From the NCBI GenBank assembly GCA_028565635.1, contig JAOXYB010033840.1, positions 1-29,690 on the forward strand: a stretch of DNA of 29,690 nt, given 5' to 3'. The position numbers were made by a program, and so were the translations under genes. Below are positions 21,301-29,690 of the stretch, one piece after another (positions within the stretch are counted from its first letter, which is position 1; every line of letters begins with the position of its first letter). Source of the DNA: Phoronis ovalis. Taxonomy: Eukaryota; Phoronida; Phoronidae. Below the pieces are notes generated by a model. The model saw nothing but the letters and a program-made list of their open reading frames with translations, did no database searches and had not been told where the DNA came from.

Positions 21301-24300
21301 TTTCTTTTCCTGTTGTAAAAATAAGGGCTAAAACTGGAATTTCTATATCTATGTTCTATTTCAATTCAATTTTACCTTGCAAGTTATCTTGTTAAGGATT
21401 TTATTGTCACCTATCTAAAGGTGTTTACATATTTCAGAGCCAATGATCCTTTCCCTAAGCCCCAAAGATGCATAGATAAACTTTTGATCATTTATAACAG
21501 TTTGTGTTCTAGGTTAAATATAGGTGCCCTGGACAAAATTTTTTTGTGCAGATCACTGCATTTAGTTGTACCAACATTTTCAAGTGCTAAATGCAATCCA
21601 GCTCCCCTGTGTGGTCACAAGGTATTTCATGTGGAGATAGTTTACACTGTTTATGTAGCTGTAATCTATTCCTGGTTACTCAGATTGAGCTGGATTTCAG
21701 CCATGTAGCCAGTTCCCTGGCCTTACCTGGTCATGTTTGGATACAGATAATTGAATTGATTGATGATGCTGATCTAAATTGATCTGGAACAGCATAATGT
21801 AACAGAATTAGAATAGTGGTGCATTCTAAGACAACCTGTCCCTTGTTATGTATTTGCCTGGAAATAATCCTGATTATAAACCAAGTGCAGTGTGTCCAAA
21901 AAGTGCATTAAAAGAGAACTTCTGAGTTGTTATGTCTGGTGTCACCAGTGTCAAAGCATGCAGCCTGTGTTCATGTTGTACACTGTTTGTGGTACATCAT
22001 ATACATGTATCATAATAATTTTAGTGTTCTGTTATGTTTATCTGCTGGCACAGACTGTGATGGTTACATGGTATATAATTGTAAAGTTACGGGGGATACT
22101 TGCCAAACTAATCTGTGGGGATGTGAAGCTCCATGGTAAATATTATTTGTGAAAAACACATCCCATGGTAAAAATGATCTACAAATATACACCCAAATGT
22201 ACACCCTATGAAAATGACAGTAAACAAAATCCTGTAAATTTGCACCCAAAAATGCGTCACCTTGCAAAAAATAATCATATATTGAAAGTATATGCATGTG
22301 TTTAAAATTTATTTGCTGAAAGCACACCCCATGGTAAAAAATGTTAAATAAACATGAAAAAGATACCCCATGGTAAACGTGGAGGTTGAAAAAAGTTGCT
22401 GTGAATTGGGGCAAACTTCCAAGCAGCATCCTAATTACTATGATGATTGACATATTGCACAAAAGGTTTCTGCCTAAGGCATATTGGCTACTTTATTGTG
22501 GTCAAGACTGGTACTGGAATGCCTCCAGATGCCAGGTATATCATTTATCTTCTAAGAATCATACCTGTATAAACATGGAAGGCCATTTATTAATTCTTGA
22601 ATGGTATGAGCTGGTACACTAGTAATTGTATTATTATGATAAGCTGGGAATTATTTGAAGGATGTCATCAGTTTATTTAGTTGATTGATACCAAAAGAGG
22701 TTTTGGGAATTATTTGACAAAAATAAGAAGCAGGTGATATCTAGGTCAGCTGCTGTTTGCATTGTGCAGGAATGTAATTCACTGTCTGGGGCTTCCATAT
22801 GAAAGCTTCGAGCACATACTGTGATCAAATGATAAACAGTTTATTTACATAATTTCATATCCATTGTTGAAATGGTCACTTTTGGTTAGGAGTGTGTGTG
22901 TGTGCTTCAGGTCAACTTGTAATTCCAATTTAGGAATTCAATAAAAAAAAAATGTTGCTGCATTCTGTAAGCTGACTCTGTCAGTGAGTATAAGGTGCCT
23001 GCCTTGGGGTGGATGTTGTATTTATTGGTTTCATTTTTTAAATATTTTAAAATATTAATAAATTTTAATAAATATTAAACTTGCTCTAAAAAACTGTCTT
23101 ACCTTATTGAGTACTGTTGGTGATTTGATGTTTGTTTGTTTAAAATAATACTAGAGTAATATGGAATGCAATTCAGATGGTTTTTTGAGATGTGCTTAAG
23201 ATGATTCTCACTCATTCATACTGATTTTTATTAGTTTATATAGTTTGTTACTTACTAAGAATATAAGCTAAACAATATCTTGGGGCTGGTGGTATATACA
23301 AAATATTTTTCCAAATCAGAGCATCAGCAATTAATTTACTGATTACTGTATTAGCCTCACGCTGGCGTATTCCTCTACTTCTATCATGTTCTGATATATA
23401 GTGGAACCGTTTTACATAATTTTCATAATTTCCAGACTGGTCTATTTTCTCTCCAGCTTTCTGTCCCCGGTGTATTCGGTGCTGTTGTAAGGGTAAGCTC
23501 ATATTTCAGTAGCAGCGTTTTAATAGGATTGGTATACCTACAACATGCATACTTCAATCTGCCTTCAGGGTCTTTGTCTTTACAGCAAGCTAATTTAGAA
23601 GACTTCACTGATTTAATTACTGTACTTCTGTCATTCATGTGCTTTGATGTTCATCTGATGCTGTCAGTTACCAAGGCTCCTCCCTTCATGTTAATAAAAC
23701 TGAATTTATGTCTGAAATATTTAATATGTTTATATTATTATGAGCCACATTGTAAAATAAGTTAAATATCAATGGGGGAGATTAAGATTAATATATTGGG
23801 AATACTAGTTTTGTTACTATTCTAGAGGATTATTCTCTTCAATCATAACTAAAGTCACAAAATTTCAAAACCTTTTCTCAACTTAGTTTAAAAATAGCTT
23901 GCTAGTAAAAGTATACTTTTGGTTTTTGGATGGTACCTGACACTTCAAATGTTGTTTTTTTTTTATCAAGTATTATTTTTAAAGTATCAAGGAGCAAACC
24001 AAGTTCCTTAAAGTATAGTCTCCTTTGCAGAAGATACTTTGCTTCTTACATACTGTTGGTTTTCCTTCAGTAAAACAGATATGACAGCTTAAAATTGCTT
24101 CTTATTTTCTTTCTCCAGTGGAGTCTTGATCTTTGACTGGTATTTACATATGATACCTGAAAAAGACTGATACAAACTAACTGCTTATCCAGTAGACATG
24201 GTCTGCTGCAAATGTACTAGACATTTTTTTATTTAATTATATGGCTTACAACTAGTGAATATTTCTGCAAATTAGGTATAGATCCTTTTCAATCAGAGTA

Positions 24301-27300
24301 TTATAAACATTTCCATTTTAAACCATTTTTAAATGGTTAAAAATGTTAAATGTTAAATGTTAAAACATCCAACACTGTGGATTTGTATCTTCATATGACA
24401 ACCGTTTCAAGCTGAACAATTGTACTGTGTAAAAATGCTGCAATAAAAACTTCCCATTCTTATCTTTTTATGTGATCTCAGTCACCCTGTTATGCTATAT
24501 ATTTTATTGTAGAACATGTAACAAATTATTATTCTGGGGGATAATCCCTACATATTGTCTACAGGGGACACACCACCCAGAAACCTGGCAATTTCGTAAT
24601 TTCCTCATTCCTGGTATAATTTCATGTTTTGGATATAAGGACTTGCTTTTTTTTTGTTTGTAGTGTTTTGGGTATAGAGTAGCTATTTCGGAGGGTTTTT
24701 TCGGTATAAATTTGTTTTTTACCTGGCCAATGCAGAAAACCAAGCAGTAAAGCAAACCTTCGATCCCAGTTTGAAATTTGAATATCATGTTATGCGATTA
24801 GCCATCAGTACATATCAAATCTAGCTACCCGGTTATAAATCTGGGTATGGTATTTTGTGGTTTTGTTATTAATGTGGGTCTCTTTTATATAGTGCTACCT
24901 AGGTATAAACAGTGTCAGGATTTTTGAGATCTAGTGATGCGTCACTACCCAAATCAAGACCCAAGTTATATCCACTCACCTCTGTGCTTGATTTGACTGG
25001 TAGCTTCTGTTTTGCTGATTTTTTTTTCTCTATCAGCTGTAAAAAATTGGACTAATTGTATCTGAGGATCACCTGAAGTAACATTGCTTCCTGGATTAAG
25101 TTTCAAAATTTTGTGTAAATAGTAGAATAATTAGCTTATTTAGCTAGTTTCTTGAAGAAATAGGACTAAACAGTTAATGTGTCAAATACTTCTTTATGAA
25201 AATAAAATAAAAATTAAGTTTTAACAATTTTTTAGAAACATTGAAATGTTAAGATGAACGGACCTTTCTCTGTCTTTAATCCTTTAACAGTCTTGTCGCA
25301 CTGCTTTGTGTTGTTGTTGAATAAAAATAATTTCTATGAGAGTTGAGTGCATGAACATTCAGCTAGGAGAAGAAAGAAAAAATTATCCAAGTTTGAATTG
25401 ATATCGTAATGTAAGTTCTTTTACTAAAGTCTTTGGAGAACCCTGTGGCCTATGTGTGCCATCCCATGTGTGCTTGCGTGTCACGTAGTCTTTCTTACAT
25501 ATATGTATATGCTAGTAAATTGAGAAAAGTAGCACTGTCCTTAAAGTGTGGATTTTCTGGATGACAAACAATGGGGTTTGTTCTTTTATAAATAATGAGA
25601 GATGATCACCAATAAATATTTCCCATGAATTAGTCAAATTGATATTGTCGCTGTGTTGCTCTTTGTCCACCAGTCCTGTCACTCAGCAGTCACTGTAAGC
25701 AGATGATTGTTTGATATAGACATGAGACTTGTGTCTGCCATGTGCACTCTGTAAACAACTAGTCCTGGTTCTTTGTTTTGTCAGTTGCATAGCCATATAT
25801 ACTTGATGAGTCAGTTTTATTGTAACTAGTTCCTAGGTATGTTTAGTTGTAGCATCTTTAGTATCTGTTCTGTACTTTGTTTGGTTAACATGTCACTTTT
25901 ACTGTTACTAATTTGTCAAGATGTTAGTTGTAAAAAAATGACTGTACTGGGTATACTTGCATTAGTCATTCCTGGGACATAACAAAACTACATGTATTTT
26001 GCCAGCTTGGTTTGCTTTGGCTGTTTGCATGAGTGAAAGTTTTAATTATAGTCATATTTGTTCTTAATTTTACTGGAATGTATGGAAGAAAATATTTGAT
26101 ATATCATCTTTGAGTTTGGTAGCACAATTTGTCATGTGTATAATTTGTATGCACTTCAAAAAGTAATTTTGTCCAGTGTTATATAATTAGTATCTGCATA
26201 CCCAGTGTTGCAGTTTTATTTAGCTGTCTACTGGTAACTACTCTTTCAAACTGATTTGTCAGGTAAAACATACTTTCTGAAGTGCAATTTTTCATCTGTA
26301 ATTACATGTAGTGTTTTATATCTGTTCATCTAAACAGTCTGTTAAATTTTAGAATACCTCTTATCTTTAATGAGCTGACAATAATATTTTGACTTCATAA
26401 CAACAAAGTTTGTAAACAAAAAGAGTTCAATCATGTTTCACTGAAGTATTTGTGGAGAAAACATAAGTTTGGAGTCTGTCCTGCATAAACTTAGCTATTA
26501 TTAATAACTGGTGTTAATAAGTTTGGCATGTAGGTGCTGTTTTGAGTGTATCCTGGAAATGCTCCTGAGCTAATTATATATTAACAAGATTATAGACCAA
26601 ATTTATTTTCTACAGTCTGCATGTAAGGTTCAGTGTAAGGTTTGGTGCTGTTGTGTATTGAGCAATGTAAGGATTACCCTCCTACAACTTCACTTGTGTG
26701 ATCAATTTGTGGGATGTCTTTTTAATTTTAATTACAAACAATAAATGCATATAAAAATAGGTTAGACTATCAATCATAAATTGAACATGTAGCTCCAGCT
26801 GCCAGTTAATACAGTAGGTCGAGAGTTCGTCACCAAAATAGTGGAAATAGCTCAAAAATTGTGGCAATATATTTGTTAGCTAAAGAAAAAAGATGGGATG
26901 CAAAACACGTATAGCATTAACATTTTGTGCATTTTATACTTTCTGAAAATATTATAACTTGCAATATTACTTAAGTAATAAAATGTCAGGTATTATAATT
27001 GGTGAAATGTTGATAGGTTATGTTTAGACAGCATGTGTTCCGAAACCTGACGCTAGTCAAGTTGGTTTAAAAGTGTATTTTTTTTAAAATTAAAAACGTT
27101 GACGAATTTAAATGAAAAAGATGTTCTGCATGACATCATTTTCATTTAATGAACTAATCCATGTCTTCTAAATTACATAGAAGTGATAAGCTTTTATGAG
27201 CATAGTGTGTATGTTTTGTGATTACTTATATTTATTTATTATTTCTTTCTTATTTTGTAGAACTACCGCTCTGTTTGTGCTAATGTACGCAATGTTTTAT

Positions 27301-27462
27301 TACTTCAAGAGATCGAATATGAGTGGTGCCCTACAGACGACCAAGTTTTTTGGATTTACCCTATTAACATGTTACGTGGCCTTTCTTATGCTAGGAACAG
27401 TTTCTTTTTTTGCATCTCTTAAGTTCATCAGATACATTTATGTGAATATTAAAATGGATTAA
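6290..27462 (+). CDS. TM9SF1: TM9SF1 ortholog, transmembrane 9 superfamily member 1 (15 exons, complete)
   Basis: This is a nonaspanin/EMP70 family membrane protein of the endosome-Golgi system. The family is tied to sorting of membrane proteins, adhesion and autophagy. Fifteen exons (listed below) sum to 1764 bp, or 587 residues plus TAA; human TM9SF1 is about 606. Residues 1-19 form a signal peptide, and 20-220 a lumenal domain with the blocks [46 protein letters not shown] and an N-glycosylation sequon at N164. Nine membrane segments lie near 226-243, 293-316, 324-345, 357-381, 391-416, 457-472, 479-503, 522-536 and 550-575. Diagnostic TM9SF1 motifs are [66 protein letters not shown] and RSNMSGA. 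The C-terminus VNIKMD carries the K-x-D COPI-binding type tail known in the family. These motifs match TM9SF1 rather than TM9SF2, 3 or 4. There is no frame break and every intron is GT-AG. Confidence 0.96.
6513..6540. repeat. ATT-rich imperfect microsatellite
   Basis: Imperfect tandem ATT units, continuing loosely as ACTAATAGTAATAC to about 6552. Confidence 0.7.
6811..7520 (+). pseudogene. LINE endonuclease domain, broken
   Basis: An APE/EEP endonuclease readable across three frames. It begins with an INCRGIKS block near 6842. Next come the GTESHLD block with the catalytic Glu (about 6928-6948), [10 protein letters not shown] (7015-7043), the GDFN block (about 7247-7258) and the IADHDLV block (near 7460-7480) with the conserved Asp-His. 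Visible lesions are an extra T in the run 6921-6925, a one-base loss near 7138-7142, an extra G in the run 7243-7249, a frameshift near 7318-7325 and a TAA stop at 7430-7432. A further shift near 7518-7528 leads into the next open segment. Confidence 0.8.
7504..9117 (+). pseudogene. LINE reverse transcriptase domain, broken
   Basis: The longest intact piece, 7504-8190, covers the linker and the start of the RT. The conserved Pro-Gly-Pro-Asp-Gly block expected near 8180 is missing, apparently deleted with a frameshift. RT continues with [15 protein letters not shown] (8297 on, after a TAA at 8265-8267) and [13 protein letters not shown]. The palm motif A reads [12 protein letters not shown] after removing an extra T near 8547, with Glu where the first catalytic Asp is expected. 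A TAA lies at 8638-8640. [11 protein letters not shown] follows at about 8736-8768, then the motif C box as FTDD (8803-8814) instead of the usual FADD. Key catalytic positions are therefore partly lost, as expected for a dead copy. Confidence 0.85.
9118..9640 (+). pseudogene. LINE C-terminal region and 3' tail
   Basis: After a frameshift near 9110 the frame resumes with [14 protein letters not shown]-like coding (about 9172-9210). It continues through [19 protein letters not shown] and [23 protein letters not shown], the standard tail of this LINE group, to WNRFQRSV and a stop at 9555-9557. A residual SLES-like segment beyond the stop suggests a further frameshift. The 3' UTR appears to run to about 9690. 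Confidence 0.75.
9845..9895. repeat. Small inverted repeat in intron 1
   Basis: ATGACTCCTA (9845-9854) pairs perfectly with TAGGAGTCAT (9886-9895) across a 31-bp loop. Nearby, TTAACTT/AAGTTAA (9789-9808) forms a second short stem. These may be remains of a small DNA transposon. No family is recognised. Confidence 0.5.
10509..10598 (+). CDS. TM9SF1: TM9SF1 coding exon 2
   Basis: Residues 27-56, with the strongly conserved [18 protein letters not shown] block of the lumenal domain. Acceptor TTTGTAG, donor GTAATG, phase 0. Confidence 0.96.
11659..11740 (+). CDS. TM9SF1: TM9SF1 coding exon 3
   Basis: Residues 57-84, including [20 protein letters not shown], a family-typical lumenal block. Acceptor TTTTTCAG, donor GTAATT, ends in phase 1. 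Confidence 0.95.
12151..12258 (+). CDS. TM9SF1: TM9SF1 coding exon 4
   Basis: Residues 84-120. It carries the [20 protein letters not shown] helix region and YYFEFVI. Acceptor TTTACAG, donor GTAAGT, ends in phase 1. Confidence 0.95.
12635..12753 (+). CDS. TM9SF1: TM9SF1 coding exon 5
   Basis: Residues 120-159, with [20 protein letters not shown], the most diagnostic lumenal stretch, and [15 protein letters not shown]. Acceptor TTTGCAG, donor GTGAGT, ends in phase 0. Confidence 0.96.
13253..13368 (+). CDS. TM9SF1: TM9SF1 coding exon 6
   Basis: Residues 160-198. It contains the conserved N-V-S sequon at residue 164, a variable loop ([12 protein letters not shown]) and [10 protein letters not shown]. 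Acceptor TTGTAG, donor GTAAGT, ends in phase 2. Confidence 0.93.
14169..14232 (+). CDS. TM9SF1: TM9SF1 coding exon 7
   Basis: Residues 198-219, the basic variable segment ending FFPKTLE just before the first membrane helix. Acceptor TTTCAG, donor GTGAGT, phase 0. Confidence 0.92.
14511..14582 (+). CDS. TM9SF1: TM9SF1 coding exon 8
   Basis: Residues 220-243: [18 protein letters not shown] and the rest of the first transmembrane helix after the signal peptide. Acceptor TTCCAG, donor GTTAGT, phase 0. Confidence 0.95.
15598..15745 (+). CDS. TM9SF1: TM9SF1 coding exon 9
   Basis: Residues 244-293, the cytosolic loop: [15 protein letters not shown], an acidic run of Asp and Glu, then [13 protein letters not shown]. 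Acceptor TTTTTAG, donor GTAAGC, ends in phase 1. Confidence 0.95.
16123..16248 (+). CDS. TM9SF1: TM9SF1 coding exon 10
   Basis: Residues 293-335: [16 protein letters not shown] helix, the [10 protein letters not shown] loop and the next helix. Acceptor GTTTTAG, donor GTAAGT, ends in phase 1. Confidence 0.96.
16573..16665 (+). CDS. TM9SF1: TM9SF1 coding exon 11
   Basis: Residues 335-366: [20 protein letters not shown]. The residue split across the junction reads Trp, where the human protein has Cys as I recall it. Acceptor GTGCAG, donor GTAAGT, phase 1. Confidence 0.95.
17034..17144 (+). CDS. TM9SF1: TM9SF1 coding exon 12
   Basis: Residues 366-403: a helix ending [16 protein letters not shown], then the start of the next helix ([12 protein letters not shown]). 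Acceptor TTTACAG, donor GTATGA, phase 1. Confidence 0.95.
   Translation, partial: FPCLLFGVLLILWLGHTDQHKLFHGQLSYFWDASGY
17941..18279. mobile_element. MITE-like element with 94-bp terminal inverted repeats in intron 12
   Basis: The left arm 17941-18034 and the reverse complement of the right arm 18186-18279 align over 94 bp without net gaps, with 76 identities (81%). The block GCGTGATGAG is perfect and is followed by G(C/T)ACCCAC. Both outer ends read ATTATAGTC. The 151-bp interior shows no open frame, so this is a non-autonomous, foldback-like DNA transposon remnant. TA dinucleotides at both ends would allow a TA target duplication, as in the Tc1/mariner superfamily, but AT-rich flanks make that uncertain. 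Confidence 0.87.
18452..18614 (+). CDS. TM9SF1: TM9SF1 coding exon 13
   Basis: Residues 403-457: [34 protein letters not shown] and GGFLPF. Acceptor TTTTCAG, donor GTAAAA, ends in phase 2. Confidence 0.96.
18875..19066 (+). CDS. TM9SF1: TM9SF1 coding exon 14
   Basis: Residues 457-521: [20 protein letters not shown], a long helix, then [17 protein letters not shown]. Acceptor TTTATAG, donor GTGAGT, ends in phase 2. Confidence 0.96.
19163..19200. repeat. Perfect 13-bp hairpin in intron 14
   Basis: AGTGATATGATAA (19163-19175) pairs perfectly with 19188-19200 across a 12-bp loop. ACTTAGCT also occurs just upstream and again in the loop and right arm. It may be a remnant of a small inverted-repeat element. 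Confidence 0.6.
22131..22377. repeat. Degenerate short repeat with four CCATGGTAAA copies
   Basis: CCATGGTAAA occurs at 22131, 22163, 22329 and 22368. Related ACACCC(A/C)-AATG units lie between (about 22190-22260). Unit spacing of 32 and 39 bp at the two ends suggests a decayed tandem array. A 132-codon minus-strand open frame across it is a by-product of the repeats. Confidence 0.6.
24321..24361. repeat. Short palindrome and AAATGTT triplicate
   Basis: AACCATTTTTAAATGGTT (24321-24338) is a near-perfect palindrome. It is followed by three tandem AAATGTT units (24341-24361). Confidence 0.7.
27261..27462 (+). CDS. TM9SF1: TM9SF1 coding exon 15 (terminal)
   Basis: Residues 521-587 and [18 protein letters not shown], the last membrane helix, then [17 protein letters not shown]. 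The Lys at -3 and the C-terminal Asp make the K-x-D tail known to bind COPI in this family. Acceptor TTTTGTAG. Confidence 0.97.
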
Positions 27463-27554
27463 ATTGGACGAGCCAATATTTACAGATACTTACAGATCCT
27501 ATTCCGACTAACAGATGCATAGTCTTTTATTTCTGCTGAGTAATGTAATGTTTT

Positions 27555-27560
27555 AATAAA
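27555..27560 (+). terminator. TM9SF1 polyadenylation signal
   Basis: The first canonical AATAAA after the stop codon, 93 bp downstream, giving a short 3' UTR. I cannot see from the sequence whether later signals are also used. Confidence 0.65.
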
Positions 27561-27753
27561 TACTGAATGGATTCATTGCATTTTGCCAGTAGATGGAGGT
27601 GGTTGTGTCTAAAATTTCTGTTTGATGATTATGATTTCAAAGTTTCATTCATAAAACATTTAATATGGTAAAACAGCTATGTACTACTGTTTAAACGTTG
27701 CACAAGCACTATCCTCCTTATAGCACTGTTACTGTATATTTAGTCCAGACCGA

Positions 27754-28196
27754 GGGTCCAACTCAAATCAATGGTTGATACCCATGTGTGTGATCAAAAA
27801 CTCGTAAAAAGGATGATTTTAAGAACAAAGTACGTTAACCGTGTTACATAATTAGGGTTACATTTGTCGATAAAATATACAAAAAGGATACCTTATTTGA
27901 TTAACTGCATGCGTTTATGCAATGTTTAGGATATCGATATCGATCAAAACCCGAATCAAAACTGCCCTTGAAAATCGCCAACCTCTTGACCAAGGTTCAT
28001 CTGGAAGTTAGAGTGAATTTCCCATAATTCGGTTTCCCAGGCATTTTCCAAAAAAAATTCAACATATTTATGGTATCTAAACTTTCTTCCAGTCAGTGAG
28101 AAAGGGTCAAATTTAAAAATGGGAAAACACATTTAGGAACTTTTTCAAAAACCCATTCACGCACATGGGTATCAGTAATATATTTGAGTCGGACTC
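27754..28196. mobile_element. Second inverted-repeat (MITE-like) element
   Basis: The arm 27754-27793 and the reverse complement of 28157-28196 match at 32 of 40 positions, including TGATACCCATGTG perfectly and an ACTCAAAT block. The roughly 360-bp interior has no coding frame. A run of nine C (28196-28204) follows the right arm. The outer limits are unclear and the pairing may extend a little further. No target duplication was identified. Confidence 0.65.
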
Positions 28197-28924
28197 CCCC
28201 CCCCGGGTAATCCAGTCATTACTAGAAATGCTTGAAGAGGATTTATAATACATGTCAGCTAGGTTTTTAGCTTGTCCTTTGTAGATGCTTTCAGTAAGAT
28301 GCAATTTGATTTGCTCTAGGGTTATATGTAATCATTTCTGTACAAGGTAAATTTTGAAAAGTTCTGTATTAAAACTATTGCAAGAGCTGTATGTGTGTTG
28401 GTGCCTAAATAGAAGGACTTGTCAAATAATTTGGTGTAGATGTTCATGATGTTATGAAGCAAAGTAAGGTTTTCTAATTATTAAATACTTAATGCTCTGT
28501 ATAATGTGTAAATAATATAATATAAACTTAAAGAATATGAAAACAGTTGTTTAGAGGCTCCAATGCAGGTAGACCAAACTAAAAATTCTGCAGGGCCCTA
28601 ATTTCAGAGGACATAATAACATCTTTTTAGCATTTATATGATGAACGTACACAAAGTATTTATAATGCAATATTTCCATAGTAGTAGTTATTCAAAACGT
28701 TTGCAGATATCATCAATACTTTTCAATTCAATAAAATTTTAGTCTCAACCAGAGGACGACTGAGAGAGAATCAACTAATAAGTGTGCAGGGTCTGAGTAA
28801 GTGCAGTACACTGGCAAATACCAATGTTCCTTCATGAAATCACTTAAATTTATTCAATTTTATAGATATTTAAAACAGAATTTTGTATCAATTTATTTAT
28901 TTTGTAGTGATAAAGTTGATATAA

Positions 28925-29098
28925 AGTATTAATAACCATGTAAAAATCGGGGTAAAAATTACATTACAACGCTGTAACTTTGTTCCTGTGCCCAGTCAAG
29001 TCCGCTCAGCAGCAACCGAGTTTTACTTCAGAACTTTATACCATACTATGAAACCGGCGGGCTATGAAACTTTTGCACTAGAGTTTAATACTGTCAAG
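28925..29098 (+). other. Weak candidate coding segment ending at a splice-donor-like site
   Basis: An open frame without stops, locally richer in GC than its surroundings, reads VPSQVRSAATEFYFRTLYHT and then MKPAGYETFALEFNTVK before AAG-GTAATT at 29096. There is no convincing acceptor upstream. An ATG at 29048 could start a first exon. It may equally be part of a repeat or chance. I do not recognise the peptide. Confidence 0.2.
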
Positions 29099-29500
29099 GT
29101 AATTAGAGTCCCTATTTAATCCGTACAAATCCTTGTAAAATGAAATAAGTAATCGCACTAAACGTTAATCTGTAATGATTTTGCGAATACAGTTACAGTA
29201 ACAATACATTTTAAACTTTACAGATTCATAGTTGTATTGGTCCAAAGTAATAATGATTGACAATCATTATGTGGTGCATAGGTACAGTAACCTGTATTCA
29301 AACAGGAGATTCAAACTTTGTTTTACTTTCTACTGGAAATTTCAATTATAACAAATAAATACTAGGCAATATACACAACTTGATGGTACTTTTGCAAAAT
29401 GCATGCAGCATTACGTTATCAGAATTAAATGACCTTGGGAATTTCACGCCATGCTCAGGAACACAATTTTTCCTATATATTGACAATGAGAGTCGCTGAT

Positions 29501-29690
29501 AATTGTTATGCCCATCCACCATAGTGGAATGGGCATATTGTTGTAGTGTAGTTGTCGTTGTCGTCGTATGTAACACTTTCTTTATCTCATGATAACAGCT
29601 TCAGTTTTTACCTGATCGGTTTCATATTCGGCACGGTAAATACAGGTCAAAGTGCAGGTCGCTTATACTTTTGACCTCGATTACTTCCAA
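29501..29690. repeat. Probable dispersed repeat with hairpin, running off the right edge
   Basis: The arms TATGCCCATCCAC (29507-29519) and GTGGAATGGGCATA (29524-29537) form a hairpin with one bulged base. GGTCAAAGTGCAGGTCGC and TTTGACCTCG follow near 29646-29680. This wording resembles repeats I associate with mollusc genomes, but I could not search for it. Confidence 0.4.

Larger units (their letters stand above)
19067..27260 (+). other. TM9SF1 intron 14 (8.2 kb), mostly featureless
   Basis: By far the longest intron. Besides the small repeats listed separately I see an 8-bp stem CCACTGTA/TACAGTGG (20545-20571), AT-rich runs (23036-23080) and many short chance open frames. I find no tRNA, snoRNA box set, complete transposon or additional exon. 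The protein alignment needs none between exons 14 and 15. Confidence 0.7.
27463..29690. other. Region downstream of TM9SF1
   Basis: It holds the short 3' UTR, a second inverted-repeat element, a weak candidate exon and an apparent dispersed repeat at the right edge, each listed separately. The rest (28200-28900) is AT-rich with no gene that I can support. Confidence 0.6.

Noticed and set aside
21421-22152. Several overlapping open frames in intron 14 (95, 63, 86 and 70 codons)
   Set aside because: They occur in multiple frames with biased Cys/Leu/Tyr composition typical of T-rich DNA. No motif or conserved start was seen.
22064-22462. 132-codon minus-strand open frame
   Set aside because: It runs across the CCATGGTAAA repeat array, and its repeated YHGV-type peptides come from the DNA repeat. 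There is no sign of a gene.
24504-24788. 94-codon minus-strand open frame in intron 14
   Set aside because: No recognisable domain. The region contains T-runs and loosely repeated GGTATAAA-like words, which are enough to explain it.
1-29690. CRISPR arrays, operons, bacterial-type promoters or attachment sites
   Set aside because: The window is clearly spliced animal DNA. No regularly spaced identical repeats or bacterial gene layout are present.

Overview
The window is AT-rich animal DNA with long GT-AG introns, decayed transposons and one complete conserved gene. The gene structure, the age and type of the non-LTR retrotransposon and the style of the dispersed repeats fit an invertebrate. 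A lophotrochozoan such as a mollusc is my best guess, but that is inference and nothing here proves it.

The main gene is a complete ortholog of TM9SF1 (transmembrane 9 superfamily, nonaspanin/EMP70) on the plus strand. It has 15 coding exons between 6290 and 27462. They join without a frame break into 587 residues: a signal peptide, a lumenal domain, nine membrane segments and a C-terminal K-x-D tail. Every intron is GT-AG. Head to head with it, on the minus strand, lie the first two coding exons (5596 down to 3326) of a gene I do not recognise, which runs off or fades out towards the left edge. The two start codons are 693 bp apart, so 5597-6289 is a compact divergent promoter region. The TM9SF1 start lies in a TISU/YY1-like context (CAAGATGGCG), with a TATA-like box 32 bp upstream inside an inverted repeat.

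Mobile and repeat DNA: intron 1 carries a dead, 5'-truncated non-LTR retrotransposon (about 6800-9690, APE-type endonuclease plus reverse transcriptase of CR1/Jockey-like type) with many frameshifts and stops. Intron 12 carries a 339-bp MITE-like element with 94-bp terminal inverted repeats (17941-18279). Downstream of TM9SF1 is a second inverted-repeat element (27754-28196). The last 200 bp hold a hairpin-bearing sequence that looks like a dispersed repeat. Intron 14 is very long (8.2 kb) and holds only small repeats.

The left 3.3 kb and the first intron of the minus-strand gene contain no gene I can support. They do hold an unusual cluster of GATTA/TAATC motifs at 2091-2707, either a homeodomain-type regulatory cluster or a decayed repeat. 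I found no rRNA, tRNA or CRISPR array.
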